This document shows positions 49,401 through 60,682 of a stretch of DNA of 64,000 nucleotides, piece by piece. Origin of the DNA: Cordia subcordata (taxonomy: Eukaryota > Streptophyta > Magnoliopsida > Boraginales > Cordiaceae); NCBI GenBank assembly GCA_028554755.1, contig JAPTOF010000029.1:310001-374000 (forward strand), given 5' to 3'. The notes under the pieces were generated by a model. That model made no database searches and was not told the origin of the DNA. It saw only the letters and a list, made by a program, of their open reading frames with translations. A program made the position numbers and the translations under genes. The number at the start of each line of letters is the position of its first letter. Within the stretch, counting starts at the first letter, position 1.

Positions 49401-49660
49401 AACCACGTCACTTTCACATTGCCGTTACGGGTCCCACAATTGGGGAGTTTCAAAGACAGGTATATGAAGAGGCTCGGGATGAAATTCAAGATATTCTAGA
49501 TGAGGTAGAAAGGCAAGAGCGGGCTCTAAAAGGAAATATAAAAAGTCAAACACCAGTTATTGGTATGCCTATGGATGTGAGCTCTTCCAAAGAGGAAGAT
49601 CCTAACTTAATCACTGAACAACAAGAACTTCAAAGAGCTCTAAGGGAATCAAGAAGGCAA
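46450..49660 (+). pseudogene. Copia B third ORF (plant-transposon domain), split by solo LTR F
   Basis: ATG at 46450, then a short Lys/Ser/Pro-rich basic part with a shift and a stop. The open block 46568-46978 has IELIREQGCYDF, TYQFYSHVQEFQ and NEETLEMIFRLPIEGE, which fits the putative plant transposon domain (I believe PF20167). The frame continues to 47058, where a solo LTR is inserted. It resumes at 49084 with HMVHL, NWYFNMSYIN and an acidic helix near 49450-49650 (DEIQDILDEVERQERAL). The same order is in copia C at 56773-55407. Function is unknown; position resembles the env-like ORF of SIRE elements. Confidence 0.72.
47054..49088 (+). repeat. Solo Ty3-family LTR (LTR F), 2025 bp
   Basis: 47059-49083, starting TGATGTGTTGTG, with the family blocks (TAGTATAG, GCTTTAAATCCAGC, GGACCACGCCGTA, CTCTCTGTGGTTCGACACCC). 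It is flanked by GTTAC (47054-47058) and GTTAA (49084-49088), a 4/5 match. The flanks join into the copia third ORF, as seen from its paralogue at 56200. The last bases (CATATTA) differ from the usual ACATCA. Confidence 0.83.
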
Positions 49661-52660
49661 GATGCAAAGGAGACTACACCTACACATGAATGACGTTACC
49701 AAGAAGGAGATCATTAAGTTTTAGATGCAAGTATTATCTATTTGATTTCCGATAGTGAGTGGGTTACTCTGGTTCAAGCAGTCCCTAAGAAGTCAGGGAA
49801 CATAGTTGTAGAAAATGAGAGAAGAGAGCTTATCCTACATGCACTTCCACAAGATGGAGAGTTTGTATTGACTATAGAAAGCTCAACTTTAGAACTAGAA
49901 AGGATCATTTCTCGTTGCCTTTTTGAGACCAGATCTTAGATAGAGTAGCTGGGCATAGCAACTAATGTTTTCTAGATGGGTATTTTGGATATAATCAGAT
50001 CTCTATGTTCTCTGAGGACCAGGAGAAGACCACATTTACTTGTCTCTGTGGAACTTTTGCCTATAGAAGGATGCCCTTCGGTCTTTGTAATGCACTAGTG
50101 ACATTTTGAGGTGTATGATGGCCATTTTTAGTGACATGATTGAGAAGCATTTAGAGATATTCATAGATGATTTCTTGACCTTTGGAGATGGCTTTGATGA
50201 GTGCCTTATTTTCTTAGTCTTAGACCATTGTGTTGAGAAAAACCTAGTGTTGAATTAGGCAAAGTCCCACTTCATAGTGCAAAGAGAAATAGTTGTGGGT
50301 CACGTGGTGTCTTCTAGTGGTATTTAAGTTGGCCTGGCTAAAGTATAGCTTATTAAGAAGTTGCCTGTCCCTAAATGTGTTAAGGATGCTAAATTTTTTC
50401 TAGAGCATGCAAGGTTCTATCATAGATTCATTAAGGATTTTAGCCATTTAGCACGTCTCTTTTCTAGGCTCTTAGCACATGATGTCCCATTTGAGTTTGA
50501 TGATGTGTGTGTTAGAGCATTTGATAGGCTTAAATCCTTGTTGTCCTCCTTCCTAATTATCCAGCCACTTGACTACAGTCTTTCCTTTAAGGTTATATGG
50601 GATGTGTCAGATTTTGCTATAGAAGCTATTTTAGGCCAAAGAAGAGACAAGTTGCCCTATGTAATGTACTACGCTAATAAGACTGTAGACGAGGCTTAAA
50701 AGAACTATACCACCACGGAAAAAGAGCTTCTAGCAATAGTTTTCTCCTTAGATAAGTTTAGGTCGTACATCCTAGGGTCCAAGGTGATTGTGTACACCAA
50801 TCATGCAACATTGAGCTATTTGTTAGCTAAGGAAGAGTCTAAACCTTGCTTGATTAAGTGGATGGTCCTCCTCTAAGAGTCCGATGTTGAGATTAGGGAC
50901 AAGAAAGGTAGTGAGAATTTAGTTATGGATCATTTATCTTGTCTTGTTAATGAGTATCCTAGTGATTCTTCCCCCTCTTGTGATTCCTTTCCTAATGAGC
51001 AATTGTTTGCCATTTCTCATCACACACCATAGTTTGCTCATATAGTGAATTATCTTGCCATGGGGTGGTTTCCCTCCAATTGGGAGGAGAGAGAGAGAGA
51101 GAAAGAGAGAGAGGTTCCATGCGCAAGTTAGGCATTTCTTTTGGGAGGATCCTTATCTCTTCAAGGTTTGTGTGCATCAAGTGATTCACCAGTGTGTGCC
51201 GGAGGATGATTTTGAGAGCGTGTTGAGCATGTGTCAAAGTGAGGGTTATGGAGGTCATTTTAATGGCAATAAGACTGTCATGAAGGTCTTACAAAGTGAT
51301 TCTTTTGGCCTACTCTCTTTAGGGATTCCCAAGAGTATTGTAAGAAATGTGTTAGATGTCAATAATTTAGGTCTATCTTTAGGAGAAATATGATGCCATT
51401 GTCCTTATTCTTTTATGTGAGTTATTCCATGTCTGGGGTATTGATTTCATGGGGGTATCAATACATTTTAATGGCCATTGACTATGTTTCCAAATGGCTT
51501 GAGGCAATTCCTACATGCACTAATGAACATAAGGTTGTAGTAAAGTTCATTAAAGAGAACATTTTCTCTAGATTCAGAGTTTCTAAGGTCTTGATTAGTG
51601 ATAGTGGTCAACATTTCTGCCATAGTTAACTTGAGGTTTATTGAGAAGATACTCAGTGACTTATAACGTTGCCAGGGAGATCAAGTCCATTTTAGAGAAG
51701 ACGGTTAGGCCGGATAGAAGAGATTGATCTATTTCGTTGAATAATTCTTTGTGGGCCTACCGTACCACGTTTAAGATTCCTATTGGTATATTCCGATGTG
51801 GGCTAGTATATAGAAAAGCTTGTCACTTGCCAGTTGAGCTAGAACATAGGGCTTCTTGGGCTATCAAGGCCCTAAATTTTTGACATGGCATTAGCAGATG
51901 AGAAAAGAAAGCTTGACCTAGCGGAATTAAAGAAGCTTAGGTTTGAGGCCTATGAAAACTCCAAGCTTCGTAAACATAAAAAGAAGAGGATGCATGATAG
52001 ACACATTCTTAGGAAATCTTTTTCTCCAAATGATAAAATTTGGCTATCTAACTCTCGTTTAAAGCTCTTTATAGGGAAGCTAAAGACAAGATGGGATGGT
52101 CCGTACGAGGTGATTGTGGCATACCTTTTTGGAACCATGAAGATAAGAGACTTGAAGAATGACCGAGAGTTGATAGTAAAGAGACAATGCCTGAAGCACG
52201 CATTTGACCTGAGCATGGCTCGTATGGAGATTATAAAGCTTTAGGACCCCATCTGTGGAGAGTGACGATGAGTTGGTGATCGCCTAGCTGATGACATGAT
52301 GGTTAGCGCTACTAGGAGGCAACTTAGGTTAAATTTTTTGTATTTTTATTTCTTGTTTCATTCTCTTTTTATTTGTTTCCTTTTCCACCCTTACAAGTGT
52401 TGATCCCCAATCCCGTTTCTCTTAGGAAACACCTTGTTTATCATTTGATGATGCCAGTGCAAGCTTGCATGGTAATGCAACTAATCTTGTGCATTGTGAG
52501 TGATTGCAGTTTGATGACTAACAAGGTTACTAGGCAAATTATTGATCATTGGTGCTGAAGAGCTTCAACAAGGACATAAGGTTGTATCAATCTTTTCTCC
52601 ACTTGTCCTGCTTATATCTACCCCATCCCCACCACCCTTATTTGCATTGAATGCCCTATT
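49660..52660 (+). pseudogene. Ty3 fragment: RT, RNase H, integrase and 3' region
   Basis: It starts inside RT (HMNDVTKKEIIK, near 49680), without gag, protease or LTR. RT (SDSEWVTLVQAVPKKSG, near 49750) and RNase H (50361 to about 51000) follow. Integrase has CVPEDDFESVL, ISWGYQYILMAIDYVSKW, LISDSGQHF and RWDGPYEV (51055-52244). A (GA)n run interrupts near 51090. After 52320 comes the 3' untranslated region, which matches the inverted sequence at 63600-64000. Many stops. The right limit is the LTR at 52661. Confidence 0.88.
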
Positions 52661-53386
52661 TGTTGGAAATCATAGAGACTTTCTCCAAATCTCCCGCACA
52701 GGATCAAGCTCTAAAATTAAAATTTTTTTGGAAAGGTTTAAGAGTTACCTCATAATTCTTGCATAGAAAACATTGCCTTTTGGAAGCGTTGAGCTCCTCC
52801 TTTTTGTGCGCGATCATGAATTATCTATTTTCAGTTTAGGGTTTTGGGAGAGAATTCTAGCAAGTAATTTCTAGGTTTTTCTCAAAAACCATCATACAGA
52901 GAAAATAACATGAACTCTCCTTTTATAGGAAGATGTAGGCTTTCCATAAAGCCCATACCTATAACCCACAGAGTCCAACTCTTTGGACTTAGAATTGTAG
53001 ACTTCTCAAATCCATATTAAAGTCCGAATTAAATCCACATTTAATTTATAAACAATAGCCCATCAATTAATTTGATCCATATATCTAGTGCTAGCTAGAC
53101 ATAGTCAAAATTAATTCCATGACCCGTAATATTTAATTAAACATTATAATACTTAATTCTCAATTAAATATCTATAATTTTAATTACCCATAACATTATT
53201 TAATTTATAATTAAATAATAACACGTCTAATTCACAATTAAACGTGTTCGAGATCATTACAACAGGGCCAATCTTCTAACTAATTATCAACCATATGTGT
53301 GACTCTATAGGTTCAAACTTAAAACTGATAACACAAACATTATCATTGTATTAATCGATGATACAATCTAGAAACAGTTCTCAACA
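52661..53386 (-). repeat. Solo copia-type LTR (LTR H), 726 bp
   Basis: On the minus strand it starts TGTTGAGAACTG (53386) and ends TTTCCAACA (52661), so it has a TGTTG / CAACA terminal inverted repeat. A TATA-like CCTATAAAAGG (near 52920 on the minus strand) fits an LTR promoter. The flanks CTATT and TGTGG do not match, so no TSD is visible. Confidence 0.78.
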
Positions 53387-53392
53387 TGTGGA

Positions 53393-54884
53393 TGTAGGTG
53401 GCAAATTAACTAAAGAGGGGAGCAGTGAATTTAGTTAATAGCAAATTTTTCAAATTTAAAAAATGAACACACAGCTAGTAATCTATATAATACTACGTAG
53501 CAAAGACGCACATGCAATTTAACAAACACTCAAACAACTAAGAACAATAAAGTAATCACATGAGCATTTTATCTAACACATGGTAAGCAATGAAGAAAAT
53601 AGCAAGAAATCAAAGAGAAAGAGAGAGACGAAACTAATTTAAGGTGGTTCGTCAAGCGTACATCTATTGCCTAAGGATTCTCCCCTTAGAACTTCAAGCA
53701 ACCTCTACTATTACGCTTCTTCAAAGGTTGGTGAAGCTCAAGCCAAGATAAACCTCTTTGGAGCCTTTCCAAAGAACCTTAGCAAATTCCCTTTGCCAAG
53801 GATTTCCCCACACCCAAGAGCTTTACACAATCTTCCCAAGATAATCAAGCTTTAGTGTGTATGTTTCAACAATAAAAAGAGAGGTTTCTTAAAGCTAAAT
53901 CACTACAACTACTAAGAAGAAAGATATGAAAATGAAGGCTCTTGTTTGCTCAAGTATATGGCAAGATTATAGCTCAAGCATGAATAATTTCCAAGAAAAA
54001 AGATTTGAAAAAGATGAAGAATTGCTTAGAAATGCTTAGGTATGAAAAGCTAGGCTAATTTCCAAATTGGGGGTGAAGAGGTATTTATAGGAGGGAAAAT
54101 GTACCACTAACGATTTTATTTTCCAAATCTGGATGCTACTAATGGGGGGTCCAGCAGGCTGGTAAAAGTTATTGGTAACCTTTGCGTACTCTAACTCTAC
54201 CGGCAGCCTTAGCCAGTAGGCCGATAGAGTTGACCAGCAAAGCCAGAGCATTCTCGTATCTTGTTGCCTTCCTGGTGGCCTTCCCATGCCAGTCGATCGA
54301 CCAGCAGGGGCAACTGGCAAGGCCAGAAAGTGGCCTTTACACCCTTGTAATCATGCTACTTTGTCTCTTTTGAAAATCTAAAGCATTTTTACAATTCATA
54401 ATCATTTCAACAAGGATTGAAATAGAACAATTTGGATCAATAGCATGGTTTGCAAAGCTCTTTGAAGGTATGGAGTTATGAACACAATTAAGAACAACTT
54501 CAAAAAGCATTTCCTTTTTCAAAACAAGTTTATGCAAGAGTGCAAAATGAAGTTTCAAGGAAAATAAGCAAGTTTAGAGCTATAATTTGTATAATAAGAC
54601 GAAACACAAAAGAGCACTCTTTGGTACCCCTTATGTCACCTTTGTCTCTGCCTTACATCTGCTTCTTCAACACTTGATCATCCTTGAATTTCTTCAAATC
54701 TCTTGAAGCCTTCTTCATGTATTCTTTTGTGCTCCTTGTACAATGATTTTTGCATTCCTTTGCCAACTATCTCATAGTTCAAATTCAAAGATGATTCATT
54801 GCAAAGGAGTAGTACTAACAAATCATTTAACACTAATAATTTGTATCATTATCGAAACACGCATTAGCCATCATTTAGCTTATA
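53393..54884 (-). repeat. Copia C 3' LTR
   Basis: It ends CCACCTACA at 53393 (minus strand) and starts TATAAGCTAAATGATGG just after the PPT, aligning with the copia B LTR (TGTGTTAGCTTAAACATGA). CGATCGACC-type palindromic blocks are near 54290. Confidence 0.8.
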
Positions 54885-54898
54885 ATCTCCCTCTTTTT
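54884..54898 (-). promoter_or_regulatory. Copia C polypurine tract
   Basis: AAAAAGAGGGAGATT on the minus strand, directly before the LTR, matches the SIRE-type PPT (AAAAAGGGGGAGATT). Confidence 0.8.
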
Positions 54899-55406
54899 GA
54901 TGATGACAAATTATTTTACAATAAAAGGAGTCAAGTGAAGGTGACTCTCCCTTATTTAAACAATTAAGCAATATAAGCAATGAATCCATATAAATCATGC
55001 ATGCCATCATATATATAGAGCCATTGATTCAAAACATTCATTCAAACCATTCACATCCAAGCATTCATCCCAACCATTCAATCATACCATTTAAACATAC
55101 AAGAAATCATTTGTCCAAACCATCAAACCATACATACCATTCTTTTTGTCTCCTTTTGTCATCATCAAAACCAGTAAGAGCATAGGAAATGAAAAAAGTA
55201 ACTAAGATAGATAAAATCAACAAGATCCAGACAAGTAATAAAATCCAAATAAGCTAAAAACTAACATGGGTAAACAACTAAGATCCAATGCTTATAATGT
55301 TAAAGATGAATGCAATTGTTCAAAAAAAGCAATGAAAATCATGAGAAAATTGTTTTTTTTTTTTTTGAAAAGCAAAGGTGCTTCCAAGAGGCTAGTCATG
55401 ATGATG
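54899..55406 (-). other. Copia C 3' untranslated region
   Basis: No gene. A CCATTCA-rich stretch (55020-55140) and a T-run near 55350 are seen. Confidence 0.6.
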
Positions 55407-56773
55407 TCAATCATGGCATTCTTTGAAGAAGTCATTCATATCCTTTGTCATATCTTCAATATTCTTCTCAACATGTACAACTCTAGTGTTCATCAACTCC
55501 ATTTGTACAAGGATTGGGGATAAGATAGATGCCTTAATAGCTTGACCACCAGAACTCGACACTCCTTACCCTTCAGAACTAGAACCAGCTTCATGTCTTA
55601 TCTCTTGGCAACAAATCGCATCCACTATATCTCTTCCTATAAAAGCTTGAGTCATGGCATAAAGAATTTGAGGCTTTGGATCGTCCTCTTCTTCACACTC
55701 TCTCACTCACATCCATAGGGGCTCCAATTTGTGGCTCATTTATGGTAATACCTTTAGCTCTAGGGCATTGCTCTCTAGTTCTAGCATGATCCCTCCTAGC
55801 TTCCCTATCTAGTTCTTCTTGTACTTTATCCACGGGAGCAACTAAGAGAGATAGAACCAGATTGGAGAAAGTAGTGCCTCCTTTTAGTCCTATCTTTGAT
55901 TTGTTCCTTAACGTGAAATGACAAGTCCACATGCTCATCATTTTCAATATGACGCCCATTATACCAATAAATCCCTGTGGAGTTAATATAAGCCATATCA
56001 AAGTTCCATCTAAATGACTTCTTCTTCTTAGGCAAAAGGATGTTGAACCACTTGAAAATATATGTGAGTGCCATGCCATAGATGGGTTGTTGCTTAGTCA
56101 ATCCAATATGCACCATGTGTTTAAGAATGATAAATGGTAAAGCATTATTCTTCTTATAATGCACATGATACATATTATAAGCATCAATAAAGCCAACTCT
56201 ATTATCATGGATTCCCTAGGCATTAACACTTCATTAAATATCTTGTTTATAAGCCTTCTTTCCATATTCAATTCACTTTTAGAAGGGGTTGTTTCTCTGG
56301 AAGGATCATCATTTATTCCTTCCCAAATAAACACAACCGCCTCATCAACAACATTCTCTTTGTTTCTAGGCCAACCTTTAGAATGATATTGCCCTTCACC
56401 CTCAATAGGAAGTTGAAATAGATTATGCAACACATTTTCATTTAATTCAAAAGTGATTCCCCTAATGGTTAATCTTATATGAATATTAGGAGCTTGTTCA
56501 AAGAATTTAATGTTCTCATAAAATTCTCTAATCAAATCATCGTAGGCTTTACACTTAAGATGAATAAAGAAATCCCAACCTTGAAACTTAAGAAGGTCAA
56601 TGGTTTTGGTACCTTCAAAATCTCTATCAACCATGTTCTTTCCATACATTATCCTCTTCTTCTTTGGTTTCTTTTCTTCATTAGATGATGAATCACCACT
56701 TGGGTTTGGAGATGGCTCTCTCCTTGGCCTTTTGGTCTATTTTTTCTTGGAGGTTTCTTGGCCTCTTAGATTC
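55407..56773 (-). pseudogene. Copia C third ORF (plant-transposon domain with coiled coil)
   Basis: From an ATG near 56773 the first 40 codons are basic and Ser/Pro-rich (KRPRREPSPNPSG, then KKPKKKR), with one stop. The main block 56649-56098 has LLKFQGWDFFIHLK, LIREFYENIKFFE and LTIRGITFELNENVLHNLFQLP, the putative plant transposon domain (I believe PF20167). A shift near 56200 leads to KHMVHIGLTKQQPIYGMALTYIFK and NFDMAYINSTGIYWYNG. The end is a Met/Glu/Asn helix (VQMELMNTRVVHVEKNIEDM) stopping at 55407. Total about 450 codons. Close parallel to 46450-49660. Confidence 0.75.
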
Positions 56774-57239
56774 ATCATTGTTATGATTTTGAAGACAAAG
56801 ATGATGGGGAAGAATTTTATGAAGTGGGCCTTTCAAAAACTCAAGAAATTTGTTAGAATTTTAGATGAAAAGATGTTTTTATGGAGAATGTTTAAGAGAG
56901 ATGGGTTACGGTTTATGAAAAGATAGAGTTTGGATAGGTTTAAAAGTGTTAAAATGGAGTTTAAGTATGCCTCCCTGGCACGTGCCGGTCTGTGAATAAG
57001 CCTCTTGGAAGACTCACTAACCTTACCAGTAGGGACTGAGTGCAGGCCTATTTCTCTGTTGCTACCGATAGACCTACTATCCCAGCTAGCCGATTGGTTA
57101 ACCCGACCAGTAGGCCCTACAAGTTTAATTTTTCAAAGTTTTGCAAAGCTAAAATTATTTGAATGCAATTTTGAGCCAAAAACAAAAATTTTCAAAGATG
57201 TAAAGACATTATATGGACAAATTTGCATCCCAATCAATC
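56774..57239 (-). other. Spacer between pol and third ORF in copia C
   Basis: No gene. It contains ACCAGTAGG, CCGATAGACC and ACCCGACCAG blocks, decayed relatives of the palindrome in the LTRs. Confidence 0.55.
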
Positions 57240-57867
57240 TTCAAATTTTGAAAAATTGTTCTTCATGCAAAGGTTTTGAAAAGATGTCGATAACTTGATA
57301 CAATGTATCAACAAATTCAAGTACAATGTCACCTTTTTGCATTTGATCCCAATGATATGATGCTAACCTCAATATGCTTGGTCCTAAAGTGTTGGATAGG
57401 ATTCTTAGTGAGATTAATGGCACTAGTATTATCACAATAAATAGGCACATGATCATAATGCAAATCGTAATCAAGCAAGTTTTGCTTCATCCATAAAATT
57501 TGAGCAACATAAGAATCAGAAGTAATGTATTTAGCCTTGGTCGTAGAGATAGCAACACTATTTCGCTTCCTAGTTGACCAAGGCACTAAGGGCCTATTTG
57601 GATTGGTCTTTTTTTTTTTTTTTCCAGGAAAAAGCACTTTTTTAGCGAAAAAGTTATATTACTTTTGCAATAACTATTTGATTTGGTTTCCAAAAAAGTT
57701 GAAACTCTAAAAAAATCTCAAATACATCTTTTTTTAGGAATTTTTGGTTTCTCAAAAAAAGATATTTTTCAAAAATTGTTAAAAAAATCGCTTTTAAAAA
57801 AAACCAATCCAAATGAGCCTTAAGGAATGATTAAGAAATTGACATGTTCTCTTGTGCTCTTTCAATT
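57240..57867 (-). pseudogene. Copia C RNase H, split by a MITE
   Basis: Minus-strand blocks RKSTRG-type and CQFL (57867-57824) and WSTRKRNSVAISTTKAKYI, then CDNTSAINLTKNPIQHFRTKHIE and VIDIFSKPLHEEQFFKI (57586-57240). Between them is a 231-bp MITE. The same protein stretch in copia B (45540-45600) is continuous. It ends at 57868, where an LTR fragment begins. Confidence 0.85.
57587..57823. mobile_element. Tourist/PIF-Harbinger-like MITE, TSD TAA
   Basis: 57590-57820 (231 bp) begins GGGCCTATTTGGATTGG and ends CCAATCCAAATGAGCCT. TAA is at 57587-57589 and 57821-57823. Joining the flanks restores the RNase H reading of the paralogue near 45570, which fixes the limits. Confidence 0.88.
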
Positions 57868-58495
57868 TGTAGGATCAATATTATTAAGCGTGGTGTATCC
57901 TAGTCCATATTTACTAAAAATTTAACTAAGAAAACATGCCAGGAAAACAATATATCCACACACACAAGAACATGCTTAAAAACATATAAAACATAACTAG
58001 TATTTGCAAAATATGTAAAGCTAACCTCTTGAAGCGTAGGGCCTTTGTTGAAGCCATAACCGTCACGAGTTTTGCTTTTAGTCATGAACAAGGCCATAAA
58101 AAATTTACTATAAGGGTGTTGCAATAGGCAACTCTCTAGTCTTCTTTCCTTTGATTGAAGAGACTAATCTTGAGAGAATAGCCTTTTGTGTGGGAAGAAG
58201 CAAAGTAATATGCTCTTGAAAAACTAGAGCAAAAATCACACATTAAGTGTGTCCTATGTGTTGTAGTATTTTACTTACCAAAGAGGAAGAAATTAACTAC
58301 AAAGTGGATTACATAAAAGGTGTAGGGTCTTGTCTATTTATAAAGAGAACCTTGGCACCCAAAGTTGCTAATCTTTCCATGTGGGAGAAAATTCCATATA
58401 GTAATTTCCTTTATGCAAGTTGTCCACTTGTCTTGGAAGACTTATGCAAGTTGTCCACTTGTCTTGGAAGACTTGGGCCAAGCCCACTATCCAAG
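57868..58495 (-). repeat. LTR fragment (Y-left), minus strand
   Basis: On the minus strand it ends TTGATCCTACA (57868) and includes a TATAAATAG box (58342-58334). Its 5' side is cut by the Ty3 fragment. 58411-58441 and 58442-58472 are a perfect 31-bp tandem duplication. About 400 bases are an inverted match to 60683-61120. Confidence 0.75.
58334..58342 (-). promoter_or_regulatory. TATA box of LTR fragment Y-left
   Basis: TATAAATAG on the minus strand, about 470 bases before the LTR 3' end, in the place expected for an LTR promoter. Confidence 0.6.
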
Positions 58496-60682
58496 CCATC
58501 TAGAAAACAATATTAGCTATGCCCAGCTACTCGATCTAAGATTTGGTCTAGAAAAGGCAATGGGAAATGATCCTTCCTAGTTTTGGAGTTGAGCTTCCTA
58601 TAGTCAATACAAACTTTCTAGCCCGTGGGAGTATGTGTAGGGATAAACTCTCCCCTCTCATTCTCCACGACAGTGATCCTGGACTTCTTAGGGATAACTT
58701 GGACCAGACTAACCCACTCACTATTGAAGATCAGATAAATAATGCCTGCATCTAAAAGGTTAATGATCTCTTTCTTAGCTACTTTGCTCATGTATGGGTT
58801 TGGCCTCCTTTGTATCTCCCTAGAAGGAATGGCTCCATCCTTAAGGTGAATACGATGCATACAAACTGAAGGGTCAATTCCTCTCAAATCATCAATTTTC
58901 CACCCTATATCCTTCCTATGCTTCCTAAGGACCTCTAAGAGAGGCTCCTCATGCTCACTAGAAAGATCGAAAGCTATGATGACCGGAAGGGTCTCACTAG
59001 GGCCTAGGAATGCATACTTCAAATGATCGGGAAAGGGTTTGAGCTCTAAAGAAGGGTTAGGCTTAACCAAGGGGGACTTAACCTCAACATCATCAACGGG
59101 GACATCACTAGAAATGAGACTAGAACGATTAACCTCAAGTGACTTATTAGTCAAATGGCTCTCAATCAAGGAAGTAGAAGCTACACATTTCTGCTCTAAG
59201 GTCTCCAAATCAAAACTAGACATCAATTCCTCAAATTTCCTCAATTCTTCTCTATTGGTCATAGTCTTCTCTATAAGATCGTCAACACACGAATCAATCA
59301 CATCCACCCTAAAGCACTCCTCTTCATCCTCTCCTCCTATACTTGCTCTATTCACCACCTTGGCAACCTTTATAGTGGATCTCAAATTCCCAAATTTTAT
59401 CTTCAATAACCCCGACCTACAATGAATAATGGCATCTGCGATGGCAAGGAAGGGGTGACCTAGAAGAATGGGTGTAGAATGTCAAGAGTCATGTCCCGAA
59501 TCCATATCTAACACTATGAAGTCAACAGGGTACACAAACTCACCTACTTGGACCATAACGTCCTCTATCACACCCCTAGGTCTACGCTTGAACCTATCAG
59601 CTAGCTGAAGAGTAACAGGTGTAGGATAACTCACTTAAACCTAACTGCTGATAGATGGAGTAGGGAATGAGATTCACACTAGATCCTAAATCTAACAAGG
59701 CATGATCAATCTGGGTTTCTCAGACAAGGAATGGTGAAAGCTCCAGGGTCACTCATTTTGGCCGGAAGGCCCGAAGTACAAATACTAATCACCTTCTCCG
59801 TAAGCCTCACCTTCTTAGGAATGTTCGATGACCTACGTTTCCTTGTACAAAGATCCTTAAAGAACTTAGAATAAGAGGGAATGGAAAGGATCGCATCTAT
59901 CAAAGGAAGATTGACTTTAAGGTCCTTAAGATGCTCTAAAACCTTTAAAAACCTAGAATCCTCACTAGATGTAAGCCTTTCTAAGGCAGATGGAAAGAGA
60001 ACTCTGGGCTCAACACCTCTAGACACATGGGAATCATCAATGGGCTCCTTTCCGTCCCAATATGGGCGGGAAGTACTACTCTCCCCATGGTCTTTGATGG
60101 GCTCATCTCTCTCAATAGGACCCTCTCTAGAATTTCCCTCAACAGGACTATAATGTGGTGCTCTAGACTCGGAAGGACTACTAGGTGCAGGCACTGCAAA
60201 GTCAAATCCTACCCTATTAGCCACTACTCGATCACTTCCAAGAGTGGTGATAGCCTTAGCCTAGGCCTGTGGGGAATAAGTGGTATCGGTAGAGGAACAG
60301 GACTGGACTCTAGGGTTCATCTCCGGCTGAAAAGACAATTTCCTGGGGTCTCTAGCGCTCAACTGACTAGCAATCTATCCTAACTGTGCCTCAAACCCAG
60401 TCATCTGCTGCCTATAACTAGCCATTTCTTGCCTATTATTAGCTAACTCCTGTTGCTGGCTAGTTAATGCTTGCTGCTAATTCTGAATAAACTGCATTAA
60501 CTTCATCACATCATTACTAGGAGTCTAGCTACTAGAGGAAGCTGGTAAAGCCTGTGGTTGAGGAGCACTAGTGAGACGGGGCAGATTAACATGATAGAAA
60601 CCTGGGGGATATTGAGGATGAGGTCGCTGCTGAGGTAGAACCTGAGGAAGTGAACTAGACTCATGCTGGCCTTGTCTCCAAG
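58496..60682 (-). pseudogene. Ty3 fragment: gag end, protease linker, RT start
   Basis: Minus strand, from a mid-gag Gln/Pro-rich block (60682) through the linker KFFKDLCTRKR (near 59850) to an RT start (SEWVSLVQVIPKKS, near 58700) ending about YCFLDG (58500). It has no LTR, PBS or integrase. Close to the element at 1-7862 but a separate copy. Open blocks are 60224-59706 and 59406-58618, with several breaks. Confidence 0.88.

Larger units (their letters stand above)
39497..49660 (+). mobile_element. Ty1/copia element B (Maximus/SIRE-like) with third ORF, 3' end lost
   Basis: Order: 5' LTR (39497-41011), PBS (41014), gag with UBN2-type domain and two zinc knuckles, protease, integrase, RT, RNase H (to about 45955), a spacer, and a third ORF (46450 onward) split by a solo LTR. 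A coiled-coil gag extension with a second CCHC is typical of the SIRE/Maximus lineage. The 3' end is replaced by a Ty3 fragment at about 49660. Confidence 0.9.
53393..57867 (-). mobile_element. Ty1/copia element C (SIRE-like), 3' part, minus strand
   Basis: Order on the minus strand: truncated RNase H (57867-57240, split by a MITE), spacer with palindrome-like motifs, third ORF (56773-55407), 3' untranslated region, PPT (54898-54884) and 3' LTR (54884-53393). The 5' LTR, gag, integrase and RT are absent; the element is cut at 57868 by another LTR fragment. Confidence 0.85.

Noticed and set aside
49685..49693. Stop codon of the copia B third ORF exactly at the Ty3 junction
   Set aside because: The Ty3 similarity reaches back to about 49660, so this stop is formed by Ty3 sequence and is not the natural end of the ORF.
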